DNA of 64,000 nt, taken from Drechslerella dactyloides (Eukaryota > Ascomycota > Orbiliomycetes > Orbiliales > Orbiliaceae). The stretch spans positions 2,356,001-2,420,000 of the forward strand of contig JAGTWJ010000007.1 of the NCBI GenBank assembly GCA_020064725.1, in the 5' to 3' direction. Position 1 is the stretch's first letter, and each line of letters opens with the position of its first letter. This document shows, in pieces, positions 34,299-47,480 of the stretch. The notes beneath the pieces are model-generated. The model was not told the origin of the DNA. It worked only from the letters and a program-made list of their open reading frames with translations, and searched no databases. Both the position numbers and the translations under genes were made by a program.

Positions 34299-36110
34299 TT
34301 AAAAAGAAGAAAACGAAGCATCTGCCGCTGGGTCGTCCATTCCGTCCAGTGCGGTTGTGTAGCTTGCCGTGCTGTCCATCGTCGACCGCCGAGGTGTGGT
34401 CCCGGGCGTTGCCCCGAAGCTCACGCTACTGAGGCTTTTATGTTTTTCACCCGGTGCAACTGCGAAATACGGGTGGTTGTAGATGTCCATATGGTCCTTT
34501 TTAACGATAGATAGTCGTCTTCCGTCCTGAGTAGGAGTTGTTGTTCCCGATGTTGATGGCCTAGTACTTGTCTCTGGCTCAGCTGATGGCCCTGCGTCCT
34601 GGTCTGCGTGGAAAGGGTTCAGCCGTCTACTAGAGGAGAATATCTCATGTAGATGGGTATGCATGAGTTTGTTCTTGATCTGTTCTGGAAACGAACTCTC
34701 AACGGATGGAATTCCGGTTCCCTCTTTCATGCTTGGCTGTGGAGGCATATTGCCCGTCAGATTTGCCCGTAAGGCCCGTTTGACATCCCCAATAGAAGCA
34801 ACAGAGCCCCTAGGGATAGCGGTTGCCGATCCTCTATAATCCCAAATGGATGATTGTCTCGAGCTCGCGCCAGCCAGCATTGAGAGGGACGTGTAAGAGC
34901 TTGAGATACTAGGTGAGCTAATGCTCCGGCGCCAGAGTGTTTCATGGGATTTGGTGGAATCAGGAACACTCTTACGTTGCGCTGTCATCGCATAGTCTAA
35001 GATCTCAGCGCCTTCTTCGTCGGTCTCGTTCAACTGGGTATGGCTGTGGTGTCTGATCAAGGGACTCATGAAAGGTATCTTTTGACCATCCTCCTTTGTT
35101 ACAGTCGATGGAGTTGGAGCAGATTGTGGAAAATTTGGCGGGACCTGCAGGCCATTGGCGCTGGAAACTTGGTCTGGCGGTGTGAAGTAAGACCAGTTAA
35201 CTGCTGGGGTTGTTCTGGATAAAGAACTGGAGCTCGCACTGGAGGCCACTGATGGTAGGTCAGGGCGGTAACTTGGTTTTCGAACCGTTATCTTGGAAGG
35301 TACGTCTTTCTTGAGTAAGCGTTGACGAGGATCTGGCGAGGTTGAGCTCGAGGAGGAGGCAGAACCCTCTTCGTGGTCTCTTTGATTCACAGGCAAAAGC
35401 TCTGGTATATCCCTCCTGTTCGACGATTTCTTTCTCTTGAGATGAAAGAACCTTTTCGCCCGTGATGCCCAGGCTCCAAAGACTTTCGATGGGACAGTCG
35501 GTCCTGGAATTGGCGATGGCAGGGTCAGCCGACTTCATCGCTGACAAGTCGGTATGACTGACTTACTTTTCTCTTCGATATTGACTTCAGCTCTAGGCTT
35601 CCGAAATGGAGCAAGCTTCGATGATTTCCCAATCCTCCAATGTTTCCTGGGTGCTTTAAGTATCAAAGCCCCCTCGTCTGCAGAATCATTGGAGGGCTCT
35701 ACAGCGGTCCGGTCTAGAGGCCCTTCCCGTGCGTTCTGTTGACTTGTTTCACCGAAGGCTTCTTGACTCTCGGGTGGAGTCCCCGGACCGTCAAAGCCAA
35801 GAGGAGGCGGGGGGGAGTAGCAAAGCATATCCTGCCAGCTGACTAGAGAGGCCAAGGACACAGTGGGGCCGAAGCCTTCGAGAACGAATTCCTGCCATGT
35901 TAGGCGGTGCGCACGTATTCTCCGCTTCGTCGCCGGATGCCTGTGAGGTACGAGGGAACCAGGTAGGTAAGACCGCTGTCCTTCGAGAGAAGAAAGCGAT
36001 GATCTTTTTTGCCGTCTGCTCCGCGTCAGGCGTGTGGTAGGAGGTCTAGGAGTTTGAGCTGCTATCTTTACAGCCGGTGAAGATGGCCTCGATAACGCAT
36101 CATCATCCAT
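34299..36110 (-). CDS. Unrecognised Ser/Pro-rich protein, two exons
   Basis: Exons 36110-35567 and 35503-34299 join across a 63-nt intron (GTAAGT...CCAG) to give 582 residues starting MDDDALSRPS. The frame is open to 36221, so a start giving 619 residues cannot be excluded. The most ordered part is at about 58-105 (RAHRLTWQEFVLEGFGPTVS and onward, then a Pro-rich PPPPLGFDGPGTPPES). A basic stretch spans the splice junction (KVFGAWASRAKRFFHLKRKK). The rest is Ser/Thr-rich and likely disordered with many SP/TP sites. I do not recognise the family. The in-frame join through good splice sites and the sustained open frames support it as a real gene. Confidence 0.75.
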
Positions 36111-36820
36111 GACGAGGTATAACGACGCGCATATGGACGAAGGCGTGGCGATGCAAGAGAGGTGCTCCGGTGTTCCAGTGAGCGGGGGGGGGAGAAGTTG
36201 GTGATGGCAGTCGCCCCCCAAGTGCGCACCGGGGGCAGTAGTAATACCTACCCAAGTATAATAACAACCGATTTATACGGCGGTCGAGTCGTCGACCTGC
36301 AGACATTTTATCCCGACCAAGCAACAGCTGAACATCTTGCGGCTCAAACCGAAGATGCGCCTCCACAGAGCGAATATAGATACTTGCCGTCATTTTTTGG
36401 TGAAACTGCAAATGGTTTGTTCGCACAGGACCACTAACTGCTGCTGGCCGGTATGTTGGTGCATACCACTCGGCCTGGCTGTATCATTTACTATGCGTAA
36501 CAACAAGCATGATGTGGTATCATAAAACTCACCACTAAAGCCAGAACTTGACTACACGGATCTGATAACACGTCAGGGCGGTCGCATACAAGTCTAATTT
36601 ATGTCGAGTCATGTTCCAAGTAAATATCTTACTTTTGGTAGGACATTTCGACATGCTCAGCTCTACCTTGAATACCAGAAACGAATTTTACAGCCACGGG
36701 TTCTACAATGTCACTTGAACGAGACACCAGGACAGGTATTCACTGACATTACTCTTCCGATGAGTCTGATTCTCGGGGCTCCCCTAGATTCATACTACAA
36801 GAATACTGCTCTGCGATGAC
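36111..36820. promoter_or_regulatory. Divergent intergenic region
   Basis: The interval separates a minus-strand gene start from a plus-strand gene start and should hold both promoters. A G-rich run lies at 36184-36190. No gene or specific site is claimed. Confidence 0.4.
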
Positions 36821-38666
36821 ATGGATCTCCCAATTGCGACGAAGAAAGGGCGGAAAGGCAAACGCAGACTCCGTGATAAGGACACGTCCAGCCCGCTCCG
36901 AGAGAAGAAACGCAGACTGGAGGAACGTAGACCCTCCAGTCAGTATCGACCGATCACAAAAAGGCGACCGCCAGGGAAGTCACAGCCAGGTCTCCGAGCG
37001 ACTACCACCGTCATCGGGACGCGGACCCAAGACCCTCGGAACTGCTTTGGGAACGATTTTGAAAGTTATTCTGGTAGTCCACCCGGCCCCCGATGGTTTA
37101 CATATGCAGGAAAGTTTCAAGTTCCGTCTAGTGAATCTTCCTACTGGTCTAATGAGGAGGCCAAAGAACGGCGGAGATGCGCTCGTATCGACTTTGCCCA
37201 AAGGAATTTCAGTTATATAGTGGAACTGTGCGAAGCGGCTCGTGGAGGGCTATGGAAATGCCGGATCGATGAGAACAACAAAATTTTGGTCGGTTGTCGG
37301 AATTATATTATCCAGCTAGTTTTCGAAGATGGCGTCAGATGGCTGCTCAAGACATCGCAGCCGCCTTTGGAATGGTCCAGGTAAGTTCGATGCAGGCGCG
37401 GCCGAAATACTCGATATCCCCGATTCCACTGCTAAAAACATCGGGGGCATTCACTATACCTAGCTACTACGATCTGCCCGGGATTTTGAATTTGGAGATA
37501 GCCACCACGCTGTGGCTTCGCCAAAATACTAGCATTCCTGTCCCTCGTGTCCGCCTCTGGGATATTCGCACCAATAAAGAGAACAAATTTGGCAAGCCTT
37601 GGTACGTGATGGATAAAATACCGGGGGGTACTGTTGAAGATCAGGTGCAAAGCGCAAGTTCTCGCGATCCGAAGTTTGTCTGGGAGAAACAGCAGGTCAA
37701 GCAATACAAGCATCTTGCAAAGTTCGAACTCGAATTTATCCGGTATCCGTCGCCAAGCGAAGGAGAGCTTATCCTCAATTCTAAAGCTAGCTATTTCCAC
37801 GGTGGACAAAGGCTTCCTTCGGACCAAGTAGAAATATCTGAGAATGAAAAGGATGAGATTTGCGGACTAACGGATTCCATGATAGAGCTATTGGATCTTA
37901 ACAGTGATAAATTGCAGACCGAGGCGGGTCGGCGACGCATCGACCAGACGGAACTAGACGCTAACGAGGCTCTTTTTGACTATCTCGATGAAGCGATACA
38001 GAAAATTATAGATCCCAGGTTTGAGGATACATATTGCCTTATTCATGGAGACATTACGGTATGGTCTCTTACCCTTCATCAGCTTTTGAAAATGCGCACT
38101 ATCCGTGGAAATATCTAATGCTTGGTCGACTATAGGAAGCAAATATCCTGTGCGACAGAGAATTTTACATAACGGCGGTGATTGACTGGGAGCTTGCAAG
38201 AGTTGTCCCGCTACAGCTGGCCGTGGCTCAGCCAGGTACAAACGGCAAACAGTTTCTCAGTGAAGTCCAAGAACTGGTCAAGAATGCGACCACGGGCAAA
38301 AAGGTCAATATCTCCGAGGTATCCAAACGGTGGAAGGCCTACGACACTTCAATGCAATACCAGAGGGATAGATTCGTCGAGGAGATATCAAAGCTGGACG
38401 ACAGCGTCATGGGTGACGGTAAATCGCCCTGGACGGCGGGGTACAAATATGTTACTGGCCTTTACCGCCTCTCACACGCGGTGCAGACAATCTGGTATTT
38501 TCTGTCAGAGTATGAGAAGTTTCTGGACTTGGACAAGTATTCTAGAATGTTTATACTGGCCGAAATACGGAAACTAGCTGAAGGTGCTGTGAAGTTGGTC
38601 TCCGAGGGCATCTTATCGAGGGAAGGTGGAGACGAGTTTCTAGATGAACTCAACGATCAAGTGTAA
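36821..38666 (+). CDS. APH/choline-kinase-like phosphotransferase, three exons
   Basis: Exons 36821-37380, 37464-38058 and 38136-38666 give 561 residues. The kinase-like part carries the Brenner-type catalytic motif IHGDITEANIL (His381, Asp383, Asn388) and VIDWE (Asp402 as the metal-binding Asp). Upstream is a conserved block DLPGILNLEIATTLWLRQNTSIPVPRV. This is the aminoglycoside-phosphotransferase/protein-kinase-like superfamily, large and mostly uncharacterised in fungi; the substrate is not predictable and drug resistance should not be assumed. The first 60 residues are strongly basic (two KRR/KKRR clusters), suggesting a nuclear signal or a start that is really further downstream. The intron cutting just after HGDIT is notable but keeps the active site intact. 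Confidence 0.8.
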
Positions 38667-39216
38667 CAGTTAATCAAATATCAAGGTTTTACGGACGCAT
38701 TCCCAACAAATGGGATTTCTCTTAATCTAGAACCGTAGATATGTCGCAATATTATGGTGCCCTAATATATTAATTGCGAAATTTTGTTATTTCAAATTGC
38801 TAACAGGCCAAAGGAATTGTGTCGGGCGGCCGGCCTCACGCAGCACCATGAAGGCTGCAACCAGTTTGTACAATGTTACAACAGAGAGGCACTTTTGAAG
38901 ACTTGGGCCCTATGTTTAAAGTTTCTACGAGTTACGTTTCTAGACCAACCCTATCAATCTCTCAACCCAGACTCCGGTTAATTGTATACTAACATAGCTA
39001 AAAAGATACTAAGCCTCAAACCCGAATATATTGACAAGCCTTACAGGACACGCGGCTAAAATGTAGAACATTGTTGCGATTCAAAAGCAGTTGAAGAAAG
39101 AAAGATAACGTGGTATCTTGAGGGGGTTTGCTGCCAATTATATCTGCCATCGATAATCGTATCCCAATTCTTGTCGATAACCACTTAGATGTAACGATAG
39201 GGTTCGGGTCCGAGTG
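38667..39216. other. Convergent 3' region
   Basis: The interval lies between two converging genes and is A+T-leaning, consistent with 3' untranslated sequence. No gene is seen. Confidence 0.45.
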
Positions 39217-40831
39217 CTACTTCTTTTCAGATGTCTTCGACTTTCGAGAGTGTGAGTGGTGGGATTTCCGAGCCCCAGTGGACGGTTGACGGTCAGGCCT
39301 CACCTGCTTTTTTGCGTCTATCGATACCTCGGATTTGATAGCTTTTTGTTCTGACGCGCATTGCTTCGTAAGCATGTCTGATTTGCCTTCATCGGCCGCT
39401 GGAAGAGGTGGAAGCAGTTTGTCCTCCTTTTTGTCATCCACGGTCTTTGGCTGAGATTGTTCTTGCTTATTTTGGGATGGCTCTGTCGGCACACTCTTCG
39501 GTGCATTGCTATCGTTGCCGGATGTTGTGGCAGCTTTGTTTGTTGCTTTGCTCGTTGCTGTGGACGATACTTCCATATGGCCGTCTGGACTTGAGGAATT
39601 GTGGTCACGATTCGGCTCCTCTGCGGCTTTAGTGGGTACGGTGAGGACCTGTGCTTGTCTCACGACCCGGAAATGGTCAAATTCTTCTCCATCATCGTTC
39701 CCAAACTTGAATAAAGCGGGGACGACGACGAGCAGAATCTCAGCCGGCTTGTCCGAGTTCGGCTGCTGCTCTTCTCCATCGTCGGTCTCGAATGCCCAAG
39801 GCCCCACTGCCTCCATGACCGCGCGCTGGAATGTATGACCAATATATCGTTTCGGTTCGAGTTCGAACATGGCTCGCTGCCTCCCGAACTTGATGGACAA
39901 ATCCGTTGCGAACTCAATTAAATGCCTAATGTCGTCTCGTAAGGTCTCTCTGGATTGTGACTTGGAAGCTACCAGAGGCTCCAGCAACGCTTCGATATCC
40001 GAAGCCACACCCTGAAGTAGCTTAGTCTGACCTTCTTTCAAAGCCAACCGGTCTTTATTCCGTTCCAGTGTCGCCAGCGTCTGAGATCTCCATAACGATG
40101 CATCTTTACGGACAATATCGTTACCAGGCGTCACCTGGATTTCAAAGCTGTCTCTTTGCGAATCATTGCCTGTGTGTCGTCAGAAAATGTAACGAGACCA
40201 TGTGACTCAGCTTTGGCTGCTAACCTGTGGATAAGAGCTGATGATACACATCCTGTAGTTGCTTCCAATTCTCTCCTCCGGTACATAAAAAGACGTTCGA
40301 GTTGAAAAGTCTCAATCTCAGCATATCGAGAATAACAGCTCGCAAGACGATCACCAGTAGTTTCGCTGGCGAACTCGATTGCTCCAGCAATTCGATAAAC
40401 TGGCTAACGGGAATGTTCGGCGATAGAAGTCTCTGGAGCCCTTCTTGGTACCGTGTGCTACCCTTCATCAAGGTTAAAACATCCTTTATCTTCCCATCCA
40501 CAGATCTCGTGAGGTTTAGGACGGTTGACTTGATGTCGCCTATCAGTGTATCGTATTTCTCGGCCAAGGTAGAGTCTGCCACCGCCATTTCTCTCTCCTT
40601 CGACTTAAAACGAGATTCTTGCAGCCGCTTTAATTTCTCCTTAGCCGAGTCCAGCTCCCCTTGGAGATTCTTGATCTGCTTCTTCTGCTCCTCTATTTTG
40701 CTTTCCTTGTCTACCTCATAATTGTAGACTTTGTGATCGAGTTCTTGAAGCGCTGCTGGGGTGAACGCTACGCCGGATTCTTTAAACAATCGGCTGTGAA
40801 ATTGATCGCTGTGTGGTCTTGTGTCGGACAT
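39217..40831 (-). CDS. Unrecognised coiled-coil protein, two exons
   Basis: Exons 40831-40225 and 40169-39217 join across a 55-nt intron (GTTAGC...ACACAG) to give 519 residues starting MSDTRPHSDQ. A clear coiled coil lies at about 38-80 (heptad-rich, EEQKKQIKNLQGELDSAKEK). It is followed by mostly helical sequence to about 330, including SFEIQ...RYIGHTFQRAVMEAVGPWAFE. The last 170 residues are low-complexity Ser/Lys/Glu and likely disordered. I do not recognise a family. Composition and a frame-preserving splice indicate a real gene. It shares the 1.4-kb upstream region with the divergent Hsp70-like gene. Confidence 0.75.
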
Positions 40832-42280
40832 TCTCGAGGCCTGGTCGCGGTAGGGATCGTAATCCCTGTTCCGAATGAAGGAATAAAGAGGAGGAGGGTC
40901 GTTCGGTGTTTGGAGCTGTAGACATGTACAAGAGTTAGCTTTTGGTTTTCTTAAACATCAAAAGTTTACGCATATAGCAACAGACATCTTCTTCAACAAC
41001 TAAAGGTCCTCTGCCTCTCCGCCAGCGCTGCGTATCTCTGCTTGTCCCGTACATTGCAATTACATGTCAGAAATGTCCGTTCAGAAGCCTCAAAAAAGAA
41101 GAAAAGTAAAAACAGAAGTCCAATATTTAAATAAAGTTGAATGTCGTCAATTGAGAAGGTGCTGGCGCCACTGCCTATAAACCCTACCTTTGAGCTTATA
41201 TATATTGGAAACCCTGGCTACCAATGCCGAGCGCAGTGCCACTATGGTGGGATTTCCAGACGCGGCGGGGCAGTGGTTGCTCTAGATCCTCTGTATTCCT
41301 AGGTATCAGGCGTGACTCGAGCTGACACGTCAGTTGAGAAGTATTCGAAATCACAAGTCGAGAAAGATCGGAGAGAGCGACGAAGGAAGGCCCGTCTAAG
41401 CCTTGTGGATCGGTCCGGAACGTGGAGGCGAGAAAATATCGCACCGCTATGGCACCTATTTGTTATTGCCTAGAATGTAAGAAGAATGTTAGCTTTCAGC
41501 GACGAAATTGTCCAGCCCCGCGTCGCAGCCCCACTAGCTGTATCGCGGTTGCGTTCGTGAGGTTTGACAATGCCTGCTTGCCATCCTTGGCAATTTGCAT
41601 CTTGGCGCGGACCTCAACAGCAAAGGATCAAGAATCGCAGGGTAAATGAAAGTAGCAGCCATTTTAGGTATCTTAACTTGAAATTACTTCCGAAGTCACA
41701 GTCAATGCGTGTTTGCTGACACTCAGTCCCATCGTCTTACATCGATTGTTCCTGTCGTGATCTTCAGTCCAGTCTGCGGGGTTCCTAGGTATTTAAAGGA
41801 GCACTGTGCCTAGGAGAGTGCGGCTGAGACGTTGAAACGTGATTGGTGACGAGGCTCAAAATGTTCGTTTGAGTCTTGGCCCGGCTGTGCCCATACATTC
41901 GCGGCGGGGCACCTGCTGCATTTCCTGTCTTCAAAATGTCTCTTCTCCTGCTCGAGTCTTCGATGCTTTAAAAGCGTGTCCCCCCCTGAACAGTAACGGC
42001 TGGCGTCTATTATTTTGCTCTGACCAGACACCTCGATATCATTAAACTGAACTGCTCAGACCGCATACCTGGGTCTGGGCGTATATAGGACACGCGGCTT
42101 CTGGGACTTTCGATTTCTACGAGCATCAGATATCAGGACGCGGCAGACACGCAAGCCCGAAGACGGTCCCCACCGACTACGAGCGCATATTCCCCTAAAC
42201 CTCCGGAATCTTCATTGCTAGAAATCGTCGGTGGGTATAGTTACCAGACCGCGGCTGCTTGCTGGTGCTGGTGACACGAA
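40832..42280. promoter_or_regulatory. Divergent intergenic region, 1.4 kb
   Basis: This interval contains the promoters of the coiled-coil gene and the Hsp70-like gene. I see no third gene. I looked for heat shock elements by eye and cannot support a clear array. Confidence 0.4.
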
Positions 42281-44803
42281 ATGGCGACCACCGCACCACC
42301 ACCAGACGAGGCGAGGTTGATTGTTGGCGTTGATTATGGTAGGTTGCCACTCTACAAGGTGGTTTCCACGAGGATCAATATACTGACGTACGCTTGCTCA
42401 AATTCACAGGCACAACATTCACGGGTAATGTCATCACAGGTCTTTTGAGGGCCGCCCTATGTTCACGGCATCTAACATTTCCTCTCGCCGTTAGGTGTCG
42501 CACACGGCCATACCGGTTCGATGAGCGTCGAATCTATACAAGTGATCAACTCGTGGCCGGGGAAGGGAAACGTGAACGAGGCCAAAGTTCCGTCGCAGGT
42601 CGCATATGGGTCTGGGCAGGATTTCCCAAAGGGTATGATCTTCATTCCCATTTCAGCCAGAAGCACAATCCGTTAATATAACATCCGCCTGCGTTGATAC
42701 AGGCTTCAGATGGGGTTCGGACATTCCTCAAGACAAGCGGATAGCCCGCTATGTCTGGACCAAGCTCCTGCTAAATTCTCCTTCGACGGCTAACAACGGT
42801 GCCAACATGTCGGCGGACCCTACATTTGCCAATAAACCCACGCTAAAACCCCCTTCGGGCTACATGGTTCTGCCACCGGGCAAGGAAGCCGTAGACGTCG
42901 TCGCGGACTACCTGAGCGGAGTATATGAACATATTTTCGACCTGCTATATAAGCATCACCCGAAAGAATATATTGAAGTCACTCCTATCGAATTTATTCT
43001 CACGGTCCCCGCTATTTGGAGCGATAAGGCAAGGAGCTTGACTAAAGACGCTGCAAGGCGAGCCGGGTTTGGTTCGCGGAAAGATGATCGGATCAGGCTT
43101 GTGAGCGAACCAGAGGCTGCCGCAATATATACCATAAGGTCAACCTTTGAATCCACCAGGAATGCAACGCCACTCCAGGTGAGAATATTCGATAGCCCCT
43201 GTTCCACTTGGACAATTGCTGACTGCAACAGATCGGAGATTCGTTTGTTATGGTCGATGCTGGTGTAAGTCTTATAATTGCATGAGCACAATACTCATAT
43301 ATTTTTTTGGGAGAGTGCGTCCGGAACTAACGGATTAATTCAGGGAGGCACCGTGGATTTGATTACGTACGAAATCATACAAACCGAACCTGAGCTAAAG
43401 ATAGTCGAGAAGGTTGTTGGAAGCGGTGGAAACTGCGGAAGCACATTTATGTTAGTAAACGCAATTTTTACACCCAGAATTGTGTGATCGAAGACAGCTA
43501 ATATATTGCATTTAACAACAGAGATTCGCAGTTCCAAGAGTTGCTTAAGAGGAGAATAGGTCCCGAACTAAACTCTATCCCACTCAACAAACGTGGGCCG
43601 GGAAGCAAGCTTATGAACGAATTCGAAACGGTGAAGCGCGCCTATGGTTGCGGGGAAGTCCCGAATACCAAACCTAGATACCTTACTTTGAACGTCCCTG
43701 ACAATTCGGGGGCTGGTATTGAAGATGGGGAGTTCGAGTTAAAAGAGTAGGTCGAACTCTTCGCCCGGCTAGCAATCTCACAAGGCTAACATGCTGTATA
43801 GCGAGGAAATCCAGGAGACTTTCCAGCCAATTGTTGACGAGATTGTTGCCCTAGTTAACGGCCAAATAACTGAAGTCCATAAACAAGGTGGAAATGTGAA
43901 GCACATCATGCTTGTAGGCGGCTTCGGGGAGTCAGATTACCTTTACAACTGCTTGTCGCATCGTGTCTGGGAATCGTATGGACAAATCAAAGTCATTCGT
44001 CCGGCGGCTGCGTAAGTTGAAATTCTCGGCAACTGACCCAATATGCTTGATATGCTGGAAACTAACGTTGGAGCACTATAGCTGGTCTGCTGTAGCTCGT
44101 GGTGCTGTTCTGTGGGGGTTGCAGGGAGACTTGGTTGTCGATAAACGGAGATGCCGGAGACACTACGGAACCGAGCTCCTTAAGCACTTCGATCCTATGA
44201 TCCATTCGGAAGTTGACGCAATGATCTCGACGTTCAGTGGACTGAAAATGGCCAAAAATCAAATAAGCTGGATTATAAGAAGAGTACGCGTTTGTTACCG
44301 TTCCCTGGCTCCGGGATTCGAACTAATCACGCACGATAACCTAGGGAGATAATACCGACAGCAGCAAGCGTTTCCGCCTTTCCTGTGTTACCTCATTCCA
44401 CCGTGGCGAAAAGCTCATCCATACGACACAGCTGGTGGCCTGCGACTCGGATGAATCGCCGACAAACCTAAGAGATAAAGGTTCGAACCAGACCATTTTC
44501 TCCCTTCAACTCCGTGAAAAGCCTTGGACTAACATGGGGCAACAGAGGTTTATGATCTTTGTCTGTTAACAGCAGACCTTTCGGAAGTCCCCGAAAGAGA
44601 GTTTGATGAATGCCAGATTGGCAACAAAACCTTCTTGAGGGCCGGTAAGTACCAGTATCCCGTGATGTTTGGGTATTACCGTCCTAACAGTCCGTTCTCG
44701 ACGTCTAGAATTCTCCATTGAAATGACTTTCCTTCCCGCCGACATCCGCTTCGAGACTTGGTTCAAGGGTAAATGCTATGGTGCAGTCAAGACCCGCTAC
44801 TAG
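42281..44803 (+). CDS. Divergent Hsp70-like ATPase (Hsp70/12-type), 12 exons
   Basis: Exons: 42281-42338, 42410-42424, 42495-42632, 42703-43178, 43232-43264, 43344-43450, 43522-43746, 43802-44011, 44082-44283, 44345-44480, 44546-44644, 44709-44803. All introns are GT-AG and the joined frame gives 597 residues. The actin-like ATPase fold shows phosphate-1 (VGVDYGTTFTG, about 16-26), phosphate-2 (VDAGGGTVDL, about 237-246) and the adenosine motif (LVGGFGESDYL, about 388-398). The C-terminal part lacks a canonical EEVD end and resembles the short substrate-region of fungal Hsp70-like proteins related to HSPA12. These families are expanded in filamentous fungi and mostly uncharacterised. Exon 2 is only 15 nt and encodes the core of the phosphate-1 loop; exon 5 is 33 nt. 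Confidence 0.9.
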
Positions 44804-45486
44804 ACTATACAGACTGCACATGCAGAGTGATTCGGCAGAAATCTTGCATCAACATTATATCAGCAAGTGATTGGAGACCCGTGCAATATTAGCGTTTCGT
44901 TATCGAAATTAATAATTCAAGGCATGAATGTCTTATGTATATAAGCAGAGAATATTCGCTGTCACACTTATCTAGACCAAAAATGCTCGGGTGCTTCCTC
45001 GATTTGGCTTGGCGAATGTTGGAAGCAAGCTGAGTCGATTGTTCCAAACTGCTTCCTCCTCAATCACCAAACTCGATCAATGCCAATTACGTAAATGTCA
45101 TACCACGCTGTGAACGTGAATCCTGATTTCCTGGCATGTGGCGAACCTCCAGGAAGAGCAATTGAGCGGTGGTTGCATTTAATTAAATCGTGCACATGCA
45201 TCTGGGCTTGACCTGGGAAGGCCTCTGGGGTCCAGGTTGCACTCCGATATATATAGCAATTCACCAGCCAATGCCGTGATAGTTGTTGCGGGGGTGTCTA
45301 CCAACGCCGAAGTAACAGGTACAACGGAGCTCGTTGTGTTGAGAGACAATCACACGGGTCTGCTAGTTGGCAAGTACTACCAAGTACCAACGTCCTAGTA
45401 GATCAACTCAAATTTTCTCCCCCCACGTTGCACCCATCGCCGACATCAATCGAGGACCCGGCACCAGGGCAAGGAAACTGAGAAGG
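44804..45486. other. Intergenic: Hsp70-like 3' flank and Dml1 promoter
   Basis: Genes on the same strand flank this stretch. I see no gene. The last 130 bases are C/A-rich and probably belong to the DML1 promoter or leader. Confidence 0.4.
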
Positions 45487-47480
45487 ATGCACGAAATAGT
45501 CACGATCCAACTAGGCCATTTTGCCAACTTTGTCGGGACCCATTTCTGGAACATACAGGTCCGTTGCAACGGCCGACTGATTCCCAGGCATCTGCATGAC
45601 TGACCAGCCAATATTCACGCAGGAATCGTACTTTACGTACGGCGAAAGTGGAGATCCTTCGCAGGTTGACCACGACGTTCATTTTCGAGCGGGGTTGGGC
45701 GTCGAGAACGCCGAGACATTCACACCACGGGTTCTGATTTATGACCTGAAAGGTGACACGAAGACTCAGTTGGGAAACCACAGCCAAGCGGGTGACACTA
45801 ATGCCTTGGGAATCACAGGTGGCTTCGGGTCTCTTAGGAAGATTAACCAGTTGTACCAGGATGATGCTGCTTTGGCAAGAACCCAGAATCTCGACCTGAA
45901 GGCGCTCTGGTGAGTAATACAAAAGCAATATCGCTATAGCACGGCAAGACCGCTCACCGTGTGCTCCACAGGAGCGGGAAGAACGAGGTTAGAGAGACGC
46001 CAAAAGTGGAGAAAAACGAGTATCAGCTTAACCTGGATGAAGTCAGTTGGTGTCCATGATGCACACTCGCCAGCCCTGGCTGGAGTGCCACCCGTTCTTT
46101 CCTAATTAATATGACGGGCAAAATATAGGGAACCGAACCGGGGCGATTGACTGATGATACAGTTCGGTACTGGAGTGATTACAATCGGCTCTTCTATCAC
46201 CCGCGATCTTTGATCCAACTGAATGAATACGAGCACGCGAACGCTTTAACGCCCTTTGATTCGTTCGAGCTAGGCTCTGATCTTTTCGAATCTTTCGATA
46301 AGGTTTGACATCACGTTGTGCGATCGATATAAATAACTGCAACTAAGTTCCAACGGTTCAATCTAACTTCTAATAGGAGGAGGACATCTTGGACAGGCAG
46401 TTTCGACCTTTGGCGGAAGAATGCGACCTGATGCAAGGGCTGCAAGTTCTTACAACAGTCGACGATGCATGGGGCGGATTTGCAGCAGAGTATCTCGCCA
46501 ACCTTCGAGACGAATACCCCAAATGTACCATCTGGACATGGGCGCTGGAGAGAAGTACAAAGACAACAAGAGTAGGTCGGCAGAGCGTTCTGCGTGTCAC
46601 CAAATATAGAATAGTGGCCCCTAGCTGAACAAAAAAAACCAGGATCGTGTGTTGTCACGGGCAGCAACCTCGACGCGGGCGTTGATTAGCCTGCTGCCGC
46701 AATGCACCACTTACGTCCCAATAAATGTCCCCAGACCAACACTCCATGTCCCGAGCTACGTGAAAGGCTACGACCCGACGTCTACCTGGCGGACCTCGGC
46801 ATGGATTGCCTCTGCTCTGGAGACTTGCATCTTGCCTTGCAGGATGAAAGCCATGAGCTCCGGAAGACAGACGCTGGCAGAGGCATCCACTTTATTGAAC
46901 GTGGCTGGGAACCAGCAGATTTCGACGCTGCACCTCACCGCTTTGAACAAAGAAGATGCCAATCAGGGAGCGGTCAGGGATACGGATACGAGCAGTTTCC
47001 CCTCTGATGCAGTCGACTTTTCTTGGGGAGGGACAGAGACGCATATCTTTGCAGCATACGATGTCGTGCGAGGAATCGAGACGCGCCACGACCGCACGAG
47101 CGGACCTCTCAATGCAACAATCGGGGCAAGAAAAAGGTATGTCCGATATCCCAATCATCGCAGAAATTTTTATGTCATGCAAGCACGTTCACTGATACGG
47201 CCCCTGTCGTAAAAGCAAACAATACTGCAAGCTGCCCTTCCCCCTGTTATCGAGCTTCCCAGAGATATACGAGCGGGTGGAGGACGACGGCACAGTACTG
47301 GGGCTCGCGACATCATTAAGGACCTCCTCGTCAATCATTGAGCACCTTAAAACGTCACAGGCTCTCGTGAATCGTGTCGTTCCGCTCGATGAGCGAGAAA
47401 CGATATCCAATGGCCTCGGGGAACTGTCTGAGGCATATCAGGAGGGGTGGGGCAGTGATGAAGATAACTTTGATGATTGA
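45487..47480 (+). CDS. DML1: Dml1/Misato tubulin-like protein, mitochondrial inheritance
   Basis: Exons 45487-45558, 45623-45909, 45972-46041, 46129-46302, 46377-46571, 46643-47136 and 47216-47480 join at GT-AG sites to give 518 residues, typical for the family. The N-terminus MHEIVTIQLGHFANFVGTHF is the Misato segment II signature that resembles the tubulin/FtsZ N-terminus, followed by QESYFTYG and a FTPRVLIYDLKG block. The middle holds the Dml1 domain (DAWGGFAAEYLANLRDEYPK). The C-terminus ends in an acidic GSDEDNFDD. In yeast Dml1 is needed for mitochondrial DNA inheritance and morphology. The intron 3 donor is GTCAGT, weaker than the others, but frame and protein alignment require it. Confidence 0.93.

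Noticed and set aside
36821..38666. Reading the APH-like kinase as an antibiotic resistance gene
   Set aside because: The fold is shared by many fungal proteins with unknown substrates, and nothing in the sequence or neighbourhood points to drug modification.
44296..44330. tRNA T-loop-like sequence (GTTCGAATCC on the minus strand)
   Set aside because: No A box or acceptor stem at suitable spacing; it lies inside an intron of the Hsp70-like gene.
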